From the NCBI GenBank assembly GCA_963664935.2, contig CAXXSE010000004.1, positions 186,001 through 250,000 on the forward strand: a stretch of DNA of 64,000 bases. The letters are read 5' to 3'. Of the stretch, positions 44,935 through 54,661 are shown piece by piece. A program made the position numbers and the translations under genes. The stretch's first letter is position 1. Each line of letters starts with the position of its first letter. Source of the stretch: G963664935 sp963664935 (GTDB lineage: Bacteria; Pseudomonadota; Gammaproteobacteria; Methylococcales; G963664935). The notes under the pieces are model-generated. The model was not told the DNA's origin. It did no database searches and was given only the letters and a program-made list of their open reading frames with translations.

Positions 44935-45189
44935 TCCTGATCGTAAACACCTTTTTGTTTTATTGATCGATCCCGTCAAAAACCCAGGATCGATCTCGAA
45001 TAAAACAATAGATTATGGACGTTTTTGTGACGTCGCTATGGACCAAAACAGAGCTTAAGTGGGTATTTTTTGACCGCTGTGGAATAAAGAGCTTGCTCCC
45101 TGCGCCACAAAGTAGTCATGGATTCATGGGGAGAGTACGCCTATATCTCAATAGATCTCGACCCTATCACGGCCATTTTCCTTAGCTTT

Positions 45190-46899
45190 CTAAAGCGCTT
45201 TATCCGCGTACTCAAATAAATCTTCGAGCGTCGCGCCCAGACGAAAGCTGACGATACCAATCGATACGGTAATATGCTCTTCATCGTTTAGGAAATGACA
45301 TTTCATTTTTGCAATTGTCTCACGCAAATGGTTCATCGCAATTTCAGCTCGGTTGGCTTTGGTTTCAGGCAGTAACATGACGAATTCTTCTCCACCAAAC
45401 CGAGCCACGAAATCGGCTCTACGTATCGACTTTTTGATTGTTTCAGCAACCAATTGCAGCGCTCTATCGCCGACTAGATGACCATATTTATCGTTAATTT
45501 TTTTAAAATGGTCAATATCTAAAACAGCCAAGCTGATGGGCTTCTTATAACGATGAAACCGGTCCCACTCCATAATCATGCGTTCGTTTAGCGCCTCCCG
45601 ATTAGGTACTCGCGTTAGAACATCGGTAAGCGCTCTATTTCGCTCCACCCGCAAGCGTTTTTTAATCGCGCTCGATTCGTTTTCAACCAACGCCAGTTTT
45701 TCTTTGAGAGCCTCCATTTGCGTGCTCATGACTTGTTCGCGGCGTTTTTCAGCATCAATATACCCATCCATAGAGGTCGTTATGGTATCGATATGCTGTT
45801 GTACCGAACTTTTTAAGACATCGATATCCGTCGCGGTTTGTACCTGTTCCGATATAGATGCAGTGTTCGATCGCACTTTTAGATCGATTTCGCTACTGTT
45901 ACTTAGCCGTTCTTGTTCAGTTTTCCGGCTTTGCTCCAAATAGCCATTTATCTCTACCAGCCGACTATTCAGGCTTTGTAGAAAATTTTCAAAGTCTTGC
46001 TGGCTTTTGCCCGCAGCATCGATGATCAACGCCGCCAGGTCATCCACGGCTACATTAAACTCTTTCATTCTTAGTCCTTGATCGAGTCTTTTGTGTACTT
46101 GCTCGGCCTTTTCCCGAAACTCGTGCGGCAAACCGAGTTCGTCTAATAATTTGCTAAGAACTAGGCATACCGGCTCCAAATGCGCCGACGATGAGCTAAT
46201 AGGTTCGGGCGGTAGGTCCGGGCTTTCCGCTATGCTTTGACCAAATCCTTTTTCGGAAACCCGTCCGGAATTCCTGGAATCGTCCGCCGATGGCTGCTGT
46301 CTGGCCTGAGTCGTTTTTAGTTGGGATGCGGAGGATGATTTTTGTGATGCATCCGTGTCACTGTCCCCAAAGAGTCGCGATATGATCCCGCCACTTTCAT
46401 TTCCCTTTGATTCATCGGCCAAATACCCGGTCAACACGGTTTCTTGAAGCCGGGCATATTCTTTCAAAAGCATGGGGTAGGGGTGCGATTCATTACCTTT
46501 TCCCTTTAGCTTTTTCGATAGATTTTGCAAAGCCTTTTTGTTTTTGCGACTTATATCCAGGTTTATCAGCTGATCAACAAGAAGTTGAAGCGTTTCAAGC
46601 CCGCTATGACCACTCGCTTGATGCTGCTCATCGAGTCGTTGTATCCAGGTGTTAATCTGGCCGAGTATGTTAGAAAGCCGCGCGGTATCCGGGGAGGCTT
46701 TGCGCAATAATGCCCTTAAGCCAGAAAGTTCAATATCCAACGCCTCGTCTTGCCCCTCCGCCACAAGGGCGACTCGCGCCAACAAACGCTGCAACAATTG
46801 GACATAGTCTTGTTGGGATTTTTCTCTAAGTTCAAAAACTTCGCATTGCGACAAGTATTTTTCCCGCCAACGATTAAGCTCAAGTGTGGTTTCCGGCAT
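45190..46899 (-). CDS. GGDEF diguanylate cyclase, last residues lost to a nonsense codon
   Basis: A 569-aa protein with a long helical N-terminal half (about 1-400, with acidic linker around 190-230) and a C-terminal GGDEF domain: DVLTRVPNREALNERM, LAVLDIDHFKKINDKYGHLVGD and the active-site loop FGGEEF. It makes c-di-GMP. The frame ends TAG at 45192-45190 after YADKAL; in the same frame KAKENGRDRVEIY follows to 45148, where the family has YADKALYKAKENGRNRV. So Tyr became TAG and 14 residues are missing. Activity may survive. An RxxD inhibitory site is not evident. It stands alone. Confidence 0.85.
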   Translation of the reverse strand: MPETTLELNRWREKYLSQCEVFELREKSQQDYVQLLQRLLARVALVAEGQDEALDIELSGLRALLRKASPDTARLSNILGQINTWIQRLDEQHQASGHSGLETLQLLVDQLINLDISRKNKKALQNLSKKLKGKGNESHPYPMLLKEYARLQETVLTGYLADESKGNESGGIISRLFGDSDTDASQKSSSASQLKTTQARQQPSADDSRNSGRVSEKGFGQSIAESPDLPPEPISSSSAHLEPVCLVLSKLLDELGLPHEFREKAEQVHKRLDQGLRMKEFNVAVDDLAALIIDAAGKSQQDFENFLQSLNSRLVEINGYLEQSRKTEQERLSNSSEIDLKVRSNTASISEQVQTATDIDVLKSSVQQHIDTITTSMDGYIDAEKRREQVMSTQMEALKEKLALVENESSAIKKRLRVERNRALTDVLTRVPNREALNERMIMEWDRFHRYKKPISLAVLDIDHFKKINDKYGHLVGDRALQLVAETIKKSIRRADFVARFGGEEFVMLLPETKANRAEIAMNHLRETIAKMKCHFLNDEEHITVSIGIVSFRLGATLEDLFEYADKAL

Positions 46900-47011
46900 G
46901 AGTGCTTTTTCAACGCTAAATAAATACCTTGATTATAGTTGGCAAGAAAAATTAGCGAACCACAAGTTTCCCCCTGGCGTAGTATAATTTCGAAAAATTC
47001 AGGAAAAGAAG

Positions 47012-47344
47012 ATGTCAACTCAAGCGGATTCCTTCAAATCCATCATGTATGCGCTTGCCGCCAACGCAGTCATTGCGGTCGCCAAGCTGTTTGCGGCTTT
47101 ATACACCGGATTTATCAGGAAAAAGATTGAGGCGGAACTGGAGAACTGCCCGGAAGTTGATCGTGTTCTGAATATGATAACGCTGCAACTCGGCAACGAT
47201 ATCATGGTAGCGGTCAAAGCGCGAATGGGTGAGTTTCCAACGGCTCACGAAATGGTAGTGGCGATCAATCGTTGTGAAGCCGGGTTGCGGGGAAAGTTTC
47301 CGGAAATCCGGTGGATATTTTTCGAACCCGATATAGACGACTGA
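47012..47344 (+). pseudogene. Cation diffusion facilitator with large internal deletion
   Basis: The 110-aa frame joins a CDF N-terminus (DSFKSIMYALAANAVIAVAK then LFAALYTG) directly to a CDF C-terminal cytoplasmic domain (RVLNMITLQLGNDIMVAVKA, MVVAINRCEAGLRGKFPEIRW, FFEPD). About 200 residues with most membrane helices and the metal site are absent, with the junction near IRKKIEAELE. The frame is still open, so a peptide could be made, but it cannot transport. This matches the internal-deletion pattern of the AhpD scar at 9112-9215. Confidence 0.7.
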
Positions 47345-47492
47345 AGGAATATCAGGTTGTAAATGAGTTTCATTCAGATGCAGTACCCACCTAAAATGGA
47401 GTGCGCCGCGCCAACGCACCATCAAGTACGCTTCCGTGCGCGCAGTGCACTCATGCGAATTCGTGACGCCTCACTACGAAATGCGGTGAGAA

Positions 47493-48422
47493 ATGCGGTC
47501 TGACAACTCTTTTGTTTTTAACCAGATTCATATTGAAGCGGCGCGTAATGCCTCGGACGATTTCAATCTATTCCACGACAAGCACAAATGGCTGCAGATT
47601 ACTCATAATCCTTTTAAAGGACCCATTGCCCTGGGCTTTCAGCTCAATACTCTGATTGAATATCAGATCCGTTTGCACCGGATCGCTCACCATGAGAACA
47701 CCATTATCGAGGAAAACAAGCTCCGCCATAGTAATTACCAAATTACCTTTGTCAATGCGGTCAAACCCGACCATGCGATCAGTTTAGATATCAAAAAAAC
47801 ACTGATCAAAACCATCCCTAATTTGACACTGGGTAACCGTATTTCGGTCAAAAGCAGCGGCAAAACCGTGTTATTGGGTTTCAAGAAAGAAACCCAGAAA
47901 CCCTTATTCCTGGCCGAAACTGAATTGTCCGGCTTACCGGACCTAAGCAACATATATGACCGAACAATAATCCCCGGTACGGATTATTTTCTGAAACGTA
48001 AATTTTTGAATAACGGCAACGCCAAAAATTTTCTATCGGGTTCTCTGGCTGAACAGGCAGATTATTTCGACGAATGGAACAATGAAGTCAATTATCCGGA
48101 AATTTTCCCATGCAGCCTGACTTCGGGTGCATTGCTGGAAAAGGCTCAGATGGAAGACTATGATTTTGTGAGCAATCCTAAGGTCTATACCGCGCATCAT
48201 ATTTCAGTCGATCGGAAATATCTAAAAAAACTGAAAAATCAGGATACCTTGCACATCCTGGTCAGACAATTACCCGAATCGGACCACTACACGCTTAATA
48301 AAACAACTATTCGACAACGTGTATATGATTGTTTCGGTTTGGTAGAAAATAACAATATTTTGTTTCGGGCCAAAATGTTTCTAACTCCGCTGGAAGAAAT
48401 TCTGAACACACTGGGACGCTAG
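47493..48422 (+). CDS. MaoC/hotdog-like protein of unknown function
   Basis: A 309-aa protein. The N-terminal half (ARNASDDFNLFHDKHKWLQI, HNPFKGPIALGFQLNTLIEY) resembles the MaoC dehydratase hotdog pattern (SGDxNxxH ... GxIxHG), and a second similar unit may lie around 200-300. It is highly Asn/Lys-rich. The stop codon TAG (48420-48422) uses the first two bases of the AGTAC-family MITE at 48421, so the natural C-terminus may have been changed by that insertion. No enzyme activity can be assigned. Confidence 0.5.
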   Translation: MRSDNSFVFNQIHIEAARNASDDFNLFHDKHKWLQITHNPFKGPIALGFQLNTLIEYQIRLHRIAHHENTIIEENKLRHSNYQITFVNAVKPDHAISLDIKKTLIKTIPNLTLGNRISVKSSGKTVLLGFKKETQKPLFLAETELSGLPDLSNIYDRTIIPGTDYFLKRKFLNNGNAKNFLSGSLAEQADYFDEWNNEVNYPEIFPCSLTSGALLEKAQMEDYDFVSNPKVYTAHHISVDRKYLKKLKNQDTLHILVRQLPESDHYTLNKTTIRQRVYDCFGLVENNNILFRAKMFLTPLEEILNTLGR

Positions 48423-48582
48423 TACTCCGCATCCTAAATAACTATGTTTATTCGACGGTCTAAATCGTCGATAACCGCGTTGCGACAGCTTGAAAGGGGA
48501 TGGCTATTCCTGCGCTGTCGCGCCTTGTTCTCGGCGATTTATCCTCGCCACTTAAACGTAGTTATTTAGCGTGCGGGGTACT
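48421..48582. repeat. AGTAC-family MITE, complete
   Basis: About 30-bp imperfect terminal inverted repeats (AGTACTCCGCATCCTAAATA at the left; AGTACCCCGCACGCTAAATA read from the right). The inside is a hairpin-rich non-coding stretch. Its left half is shared with 34574-34653, and its end sequence with 60486-60645. No clean target duplication is seen here. The rest of the gap to 48899 shows no gene. Confidence 0.75.
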
Positions 48583-48899
48583 AGTGTGTCGTATAGACAG
48601 TAAAATGAAGCTTCCGAACAACAATGTAGCAATACCCTGGGACACATTTTATAAGTGGCTACGTGAATTGTTGATATAGCGTTATCGAATAGTTTTTTTG
48701 TGGGATTTTGATGGAAGTAGTAAAGGCTCTGCCCCCTTTTTCGCTTTTTCAACCTTTTTTCCCTTGCCACGGTAATGAGGTTATCAGTAACGGCTCTACA
48801 CTTTGGCGTGGTTCTCGACCGTGTTTGGCTTGTCCGAGGAAGCTGGAAAGCCAATTTAAATTAGCCAATACTTTTGACTTGATCGTTCCGATCAAGAAA

Positions 48900-49670
48900 C
48901 TATTTACCCTCTTCTCTAAATTTTCGATAATCGACCGCAAGTTTTAGCCCGGCAAAGCGCCCTGACATTCTCAACAGTTTTTGGGTGTTTGAGTCGAAAT
49001 CCAATTTTACCGGTGCGAACTGGCGATCTTCGTAACCTTCTTCGATTTTTGTAGTTTTAAGCTTGAACCGATACAGCAAACGCTCGGCATTTTCTCGCAG
49101 GGTGGTTTGGAGCGGAATGCCGAGTATGGCTTCAATATCTGTTTTCGTTGGAATCCCTACCAGCTTTTCCACTTCGATTAAATCGGCGCGGATTTGTCGC
49201 TTAGACCGGTTAACCGTCGATGATCCGAGCGAGCGCAATGAAGCTTCTAAAAAATCGGCGGGCACCATGGCGAGAAAGATTGGGGAATAGGTGATGCCTG
49301 TTAGAAGATCACTTTCGTTAAAAGTCAATGTGATTTCAAGCTCAATGGGTGGTTTTATAATTTTCCCGTCTTTATCAATTTTTTCAAAGGCATAATAAGT
49401 TTTTACCCCCCGCGAGAGAATTTCCGTACGGCTTGGCTCGAGTTTAGCGAGATAATCAAAGTCATCACGGTACAAAACGGGTACTTTGCAAAGCAGCGTA
49501 AAATCATCCTTGGCTTCCACGGAGAAATTTTGGTCAAATTTCGCCAGTTGATTTTTAAATTCGAGCAATCTCAGATAAACACAACCGGTTAAGGAAACGA
49601 TTATGGCAGCTAAGAAAAACCAGCCAGCCCAACGAACATGAATATTCGAAGGTTGTCCGAGAATTACCAA
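48900..49670 (-). CDS. Probable lipoprotein, unknown function
   Basis: A 256-aa protein with a hydrophobic N-terminal stretch ending in a lipobox (AAIIVSLTGC, Cys about 30), so probably a membrane-anchored lipoprotein. The mature part is mixed alpha/beta with charged segments (KYRDD-type, EILSRGVKTYYAFEKIDKDG; LEITLTFNESDLLTGITYSP). It ends four bases before yajQ on the same strand order (yajQ is upstream), so the two may be cotranscribed. No family is recognised. The start could also be slightly downstream. Confidence 0.6.
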   Translation of the reverse strand: MVILGQPSNIHVRWAGWFFLAAIIVSLTGCVYLRLLEFKNQLAKFDQNFSVEAKDDFTLLCKVPVLYRDDFDYLAKLEPSRTEILSRGVKTYYAFEKIDKDGKIIKPPIELEITLTFNESDLLTGITYSPIFLAMVPADFLEASLRSLGSSTVNRSKRQIRADLIEVEKLVGIPTKTDIEAILGIPLQTTLRENAERLLYRFKLKTTKIEEGYEDRQFAPVKLDFDSNTQKLLRMSGRFAGLKLAVDYRKFREEGK

Positions 49671-49673
49671 GAA

Positions 49674-50156
49674 CTAATCCCGAAAATTAATGTATTGCAA
49701 TGGTATTTCTAAATCGATTTCCTTGAGCATTTGAATAATCTGCTGCAACCCGTCGCGTTTCTTACCCATGACGCGAACCTTCTCCCCCTGTACCGCGGCT
49801 TGAACTTTAAGTTTGCGATCCTTGATCATTTTTACGATTTTTTTCGCCAGTACGGTATCGACCCCCTGCCGTAAGGTGATGGTCTGTTGGGCTTGTTGTC
49901 CTACGGTACGCGGTTCATCGATTTGTAAACACCCGATATCGATACTTCTCTTGGTCAGTTTTAGCCGGAGGATATCCAACATTTGCTGGAGTTGTAATTC
50001 GGCTTCAGCATGAAGTGTAATCACCGAATCGTCCAAGGCGAAGCGGGCGCCACTGCCTTTAAAATCAAAACGGGTCGTGACTTCGCGATTGGCTTGATCG
50101 ACCGCATTGGCGGCTTCGTGCATATCGACTTCGGAAACTATGTCAAAAGATGGCAT
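49674..50156 (-). CDS. yajQ: YajQ, nucleotide (c-di-GMP) binding protein
   Basis: A 160-aa protein, full length for YajQ/UPF0234. It begins MPSFDIVSEVDMHEAANAVD and contains TTRFDFKGSGARF and LRQGVDTVLAKKIVKMIKDR then KLKVQAAVQGEKVRVMGKKRD, all signature blocks. YajQ-type proteins bind c-di-GMP and influence transcription and virulence or translation in several gammaproteobacteria. It is monocistronic or followed by the lipoprotein gene at 48900. The frame is clean. Confidence 0.93.
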   Translation of the reverse strand: MPSFDIVSEVDMHEAANAVDQANREVTTRFDFKGSGARFALDDSVITLHAEAELQLQQMLDILRLKLTKRSIDIGCLQIDEPRTVGQQAQQTITLRQGVDTVLAKKIVKMIKDRKLKVQAAVQGEKVRVMGKKRDGLQQIIQMLKEIDLEIPLQYINFRD

Positions 50157-50276
50157 TTTTATACTCTTTGCAACATTGAAGGCGATAAAATAGCAAAGCC
50201 TAAAATTAAAGGCAAATTGAGGACTTTATAGCCCGAGTGTTCTGGAGCCTGGATATTTGAGCGTTACAAAAAAATA

Positions 50277-51278
50277 GTGAAACCGTTTAAAGCATTTCGC
50301 ATTGACTCCCTGAATGGGGAGATCCGTTCTCGTTTCGAGACTGTTACACTCGATCTAATGACGCCGGGTGAAGTCGTCATCAAGGCCATCTTTTCGGGTA
50401 TTAATTACAAAGATGCACTGGCGGCGACCGGTAAAGGCAGGATACTCCAGAAGTATCCCCTGGTAGGAGGCATTGACGTTTCCGGCTATGTCGAAAGTTC
50501 GACGGATGATCGGTTTAAACCCGGTGATCCCGTATTGGTCTGTGGCGCCGGGCTGTCCGAAACCTTGGATGGAGGTTACGCCGAATTCGTACGTACTCCC
50601 GCGGACGGTATCGTTCCTTTACCCGAAAGATTGACATTATTTGAGGCGATGGCCATTGGGTCCGCGGGCTTTACAGCCGCCTTGGCCTTGGAGCGGCTTC
50701 AACTTATCGGACAAACACCGAAACTTGGTCCGATCGTCGTAACCGGCGCGTCGGGTGGGGTAGGCGGTTTTGCTATTGATCTTCTATCCAAATCAGGCTA
50801 CGAAGTCGTTGCGATTACCGGTAAACGGAAATGCGTCGATTACCTTAAATCATTGGGTGCATCGAAGGTATTATTTCACCAGGAGTTAGTCTTCGGGAAC
50901 AAACCGTTGGAACAAGGACTTTGGGGTGGAGCGGTCGATAGCGTTGGAGGGGACTTGTTGTCCTGGTTGATACGAACGGTTAAGCCGATGGGAAATATAG
51001 CGGTCATCGGTCTTGCGGGCGGAATGGGCATACATAGCACGGTAATGCCCTTTATCCTTAGGGGGATCAGCTTATTGGGCATTAATTCGGTGATTTGTCC
51101 GCGTTCACTCCGGGACAGGGCCTGGAGACGATTGGCAACCGACCTAAAGCCACGACATATCGATAAGATTGTGACAGCGCAAATTCCTTTTTCCGAACTG
51201 CCGAATTGGTTTGAACGTTTCCTTAACCGGGAAATAACCGGACGAACGGTGGTTAAAATTCGCGAATTAAACTATTGA
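50277..51278 (+). CDS. acuI: Acrylyl-CoA reductase / YhdH-family quinone oxidoreductase
   Basis: A 333-aa zinc-free medium-chain dehydrogenase. GINYKDALAATGKGRI and YPLVGGIDVSGYV are the YhdH/AcuI signature, with VVTGASGGVGGFAID the NADPH Rossmann loop and GRTVVKI the C-terminus. AcuI reduces acrylyl-CoA to propionyl-CoA, and YhdH has this activity in E. coli. The start is GTG or the nearby frame at 50277, with GCGTTACAAA upstream. It is divergent from yajQ. Symbol by similarity only. Confidence 0.88.
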   Translation: MKPFKAFRIDSLNGEIRSRFETVTLDLMTPGEVVIKAIFSGINYKDALAATGKGRILQKYPLVGGIDVSGYVESSTDDRFKPGDPVLVCGAGLSETLDGGYAEFVRTPADGIVPLPERLTLFEAMAIGSAGFTAALALERLQLIGQTPKLGPIVVTGASGGVGGFAIDLLSKSGYEVVAITGKRKCVDYLKSLGASKVLFHQELVFGNKPLEQGLWGGAVDSVGGDLLSWLIRTVKPMGNIAVIGLAGGMGIHSTVMPFILRGISLLGINSVICPRSLRDRAWRRLATDLKPRHIDKIVTAQIPFSELPNWFERFLNREITGRTVVKIRELNY

Positions 51279-51332
51279 CGAAAGATTTATTGTCACTATT
51301 CAGCATAATTCCGTAACTGTTCGGATTACGGT

Positions 51333-52915
51333 TTATTCTTGATCGACATTCGAACCTAAAGAACTCGTCAACTTTTCCGGATACACGGCTTCCCAAACAT
51401 TCTCGGCAAAGCCTACGCCCGCCTCGTGGAAGATATTAAGCGTTAAATCGGCTCCGGCCATCTGGGTTGCCTTCGCATCATCCTCGAAACGGCTGGTCGC
51501 GCAAATAAGTCCTTGATACCCATGCTTGCGTAATTGCTCCGCGCCTATTCGATTGGCCTCGGGATCGGGCATCGCCAGCAGGACCGCCCGGATGCCCGCT
51601 AATGCAAGATGTTGCCATAAACCAGGATCTTCGGCATCAGCGTACAACACACGGCGACCGTCGTGACGGTGTTGTTCTACCTTAGCGGGGTCGGAATCCA
51701 AACCGGCCACGCGCTCCCCCCGATGGGAGAGAAAAGCATAAGCTCCCGTGCCGACCTTTCCCATCCCCATCACTAGAAAGTGCGCATTCCCGAGTGAGAT
51801 AGGCTCATCGTCCGGATGCCGACGGTGGGTTTCGAATTTTATCAATCGTGATTCCAACCATTCATATAAGCGGTGCGCCAAACGATAAAAGGATGAAGCA
51901 AAAAGAAACGACAAGGCGACGGTTACCGCTAACATGACCAGCCAATCCGTGCTCAACAATCCTTGCCGAGTCATCAATTGCGCCACAATCAGCCCGAACT
52001 CGCTGAAACTGGCAAGACTCAAACCCGCAAGAAATGCCGACCGTGCTCGAAGCCTAAAAGCCAATAGGAGGAAAAAAAATAACGCCCCTTTTAAGGGGAG
52101 CACTAAGGTCAATAATAAGGCTGCCCCAAGTGTTTCGAGGGTGGGAATACCCGCCATTCCGATTTCCAAAAAGAACCCGGCCAGCATGACCTCTTTAAGC
52201 CCCCATAATACTCCCGCCAACTCCTTAGCCTTAGCATGATCGGCGAGTAATGATCCAAAAACAATGGCGCCGAGCTCCGGACTTAAACCAAGCGATTCGA
52301 ACCCTAAACCACCGGCGAATACCGCCAACATTAATCCAAATAATACGAGCAATTCATCGTGGCCGCTAAAATCCGCCAATCGGTGCAAAACAGGACGAAG
52401 TAAGGGCAGAGCGAATAAGCACAACCCCCATATGGAAGGGGTGTGTTGACCGAAAATGCTGAGTAATGCCACCGCGATAATATCCTGAATAATAAGAATT
52501 CCAATCGCGACACGGCCATGAAACGCAACCAGCTCACGTTTTTCTTCCAAAACCTTGGCTGCAACGACCGTACTGGAAAATGAAAACGCGATAGTCATCG
52601 CCAAAGCCACTGGCCAAGTAAGTCCCAGCAGATAAATCATTATTGGGACGAATAGCAGGCAAGTTACAACAATTTGCATTAATCCGGTACCCCAAACTTC
52701 CGGCCGGAATATATTTTTCAAGCGCAATTTGAGCCCGACGGTAAACAATAGCAACAGCACGCCGATATGAGCGATTTCCGCAAGTACAATCCCCCCTCGT
52801 ACTCGAGAGCATTGAGAAGGAATCCAGCAGCTAGATAGCCGATGAGAGTGGGTAAGTTCAGCCAATGGCACAGCAATCCCAAGCCATACGCAAATGCAAT
52901 CCAAAGAGTTTCCAT
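51333..52915 (-). pseudogene. Kef/YbaL-type K+/H+ antiporter, frameshift in a G6 run
   Basis: The true N-terminus (METLWIAFAYGLGLLCHWLN then LPTLIGYLAAGFLLN) starts at 52915. After ALEYEGG the correct continuation IVLAEIAHIGVLLLLFTVGL is in the next frame, which runs to 51333. The shift lies in a six-base G run (C6 at 52791-52796 on the plus strand). A full CPA2 transporter (about 12 helices) and an RCK/TrkA-N domain (LVMGMGKVGTGAY; LDSDPAKVEQH) remain. A frame starting at 52904 exists but has an unnatural N-terminus. Single-base slippage in a homopolymer could be an error, real loss, or reversible switching. Confidence 0.75.
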
Positions 52916-53028
52916 TAAGTTAAACCTGAATTAGTGGCTATTCAGCGTAACCTTGTAGCTGTTCAGATTGCGACTTATTTTTGTGAAATCAAGAAAAAAA
53001 GGGGTCAGACCCCTTAATACCTCAAGGA

Positions 53029-53286
53029 ATGAGAAATAAAAACGAACTGCTTGCATTGAGAAAGACATTGAAGAAATGGCGGGCTCGCATCATTTATCTC
53101 GACCATGAAATTTCATGTAAAGCTATGTTTTATGTTGAACAGCATTATCTTAGCCATTCGACGGAAATAGCCGATGCATTAATCGCCGCAACCGCTGTAT
53201 CAACGGGGCTATCACTCATAACGGGTAATTTTAAGCATTACAAGATTATTAGAGATATAGGTATCATAAAATTTAGTCCAAAGTAA
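53029..53286 (+). pseudogene. VapC-type PIN toxin lacking its N-terminus
   Basis: An 85-aa frame ends STEIADALIAATAVSTGLSL then ITGNFKHYKIIRDI, the C-terminal half of VapC PIN domains with two of the acidic residues (Asp in ADALIAA, Asn-Phe-Lys-His-Tyr). The first about 45 residues with the first catalytic Asp are missing. A short palindrome GGGGTCAGACCCC (53001-53013) lies at the truncation edge, the kind of motif often seen where small repeats joined the locus. No antitoxin gene is adjacent. Confidence 0.6.
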
Positions 53287-53362
53287 ATTTTAAATGCGGG
53301 ACAATCAGAGTCAGATGCATTCGGCGGAGGGAGGGAATCTGAAATACAAAACCCCAAATAAA

Positions 53363-53387
53363 AAAGGCCCGCATTTCGCGGGCCTTT
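53363..53387 (-). terminator. Terminator after tRNA-Glu
   Basis: AAAGGCCCGC and GCGGGCCTTT form a 10-bp stem around a 5-base loop, with T-rich sequence on both strands. It lies nine bases beyond the tRNA-Glu 3' end, ending the tRNA transcript. Confidence 0.8.
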
Positions 53388-53395
53388 GATTTTAT

Positions 53396-53471
53396 TGGCG
53401 TCCCCAAGGGGGTTCGAACCCCTGTTACCGCCGTGAAAGGGCGGTGTCCTAGGCCTCTAGACGATGGGGAC
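53396..53471 (-). tRNA. tRNA-Glu (TTC)
   Basis: The reverse strand starts GTCCCCATCGTCTAGAGGCC, has the anticodon loop CTTTCAC (TTC), a T-arm GGTTCGAACCCC and ends TGGGGACG-CCA with an encoded CCA. All four stems pair. It is the second gene of a tRNA-Ala/tRNA-Glu transcript. Confidence 0.95.
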
Positions 53472-53493
53472 GTAAACTATCGATTCAGCATTG

Positions 53494-53566
<73 letters not shown>

Positions 53567-53671
53567 AAAATCGAATCAGTAATTTTACGTGGTCGTTTAT
53601 TTCCTGTCCAGGCAATTTTACATTAACCCGATGAGAAATTATATTTATTGATTTTTTTGCTTGATCGGAAG

Positions 53672-54532
53672 TCAGGATTTGGTCCCGCGTAACAGCTCAG
53701 CGAATGCGCCAATTTTTGCTTGTATCTTTTTGGTATTTTTCGGTCCCATTCGAATCATTTGTTTATGGACATCATTTAAATCTTCCATTTTCTTATCGTT
53801 AAACTTAAACATTACCGACGGTCTATCAAACTTTAGTGTCCGCGTAATCACCGGTGCGGCTAGGATTATGTCAGCGGCTGCCAAAATAACCTTGTCGAAA
53901 TCTTGATCGGGATATCCAAGTTCTCCATAAGCCTCTTGAAAAAGGGGCTGCAACTTCAAATAAAGCGCCGTGAAAATCCGCGGCTCTATAGAGTCAAAGA
54001 TCTCCACAAATAGATCGAAGCGACGATAACTGGTCGGATCCGTTATATAAACACCATCGGCAAGTTCACGGGCTTTAAATCTTTGCTTTGGCGCGAAGTG
54101 TTTTAGATGTTTTCGGATTAAATCACCCCGCGATATATTATCGATCAGCAGCGTGAATGTTCGAATCAATTCATCGGGCGCGAGCCAGGAAACAAACACC
54201 GGGTGGCTGCTAACACTTGGGGCAACTTGCCGTACTAGAGAATCGCTATTATCGAGCTCCGGCAGCAAAAATGAAGTTTCATCCGCATTCTTGTCTTTAG
54301 GTTTCTCAGTCTCCATAAGGGAAGGCGCTGTTTCCTTCAATATCATCTCCGGGTTAAGGGTTTTTTCCGGAATCGACATCGAATTATCAACGGGTGCGGG
54401 GGCATTGATCGAATTGTAACTATAAAAACCAATTCCAAGGGCTACTAAAACAAGAATAACCACCCAAACATGATTTGTAATACGTTCTTGTTGTCCTTCG
54501 ACAAAATCATCGTTTCGATTTGCTTGAACCAT
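53672..54532 (-). CDS. DUF3014 family protein
   Basis: A 286-aa membrane-anchored protein: cytoplasmic start, one helix (WVVILVLVALGIGFYSY, about 23-39), a Pro-rich linker and a globular domain beginning FLLPELDNSDSLVRQ, with SWLAPDELIRTFTLLIDNIS and a C-terminal ARELADGVYITDPTSYRRFD. This combination defines DUF3014. Function is unknown; it is widespread in gammaproteobacteria. Full length, clean frame. Confidence 0.85.
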   Translation of the reverse strand: MVQANRNDDFVEGQQERITNHVWVVILVLVALGIGFYSYNSINAPAPVDNSMSIPEKTLNPEMILKETAPSLMETEKPKDKNADETSFLLPELDNSDSLVRQVAPSVSSHPVFVSWLAPDELIRTFTLLIDNISRGDLIRKHLKHFAPKQRFKARELADGVYITDPTSYRRFDLFVEIFDSIEPRIFTALYLKLQPLFQEAYGELGYPDQDFDKVILAAADIILAAPVITRTLKFDRPSVMFKFNDKKMEDLNDVHKQMIRMGPKNTKKIQAKIGAFAELLRGTKS

Positions 54533-54661
54533 ACTGAGTTCCTATTGCTGAAGTGAAATCACCTATTCAGAAAAACATCAACCCAAACTGTTTTGGATTA
54601 ACGGGCGAATTTGATGCATAATTTTGTGGGGAAATCTACATCCCAATATAAGGAGGGTAGC

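Noticed and set aside
44873..45058. 61-aa frame after the small protein at 44758
   Set aside because: No ribosome-binding site, no motif, out of phase with the better-supported 58-aa frame it overlaps.
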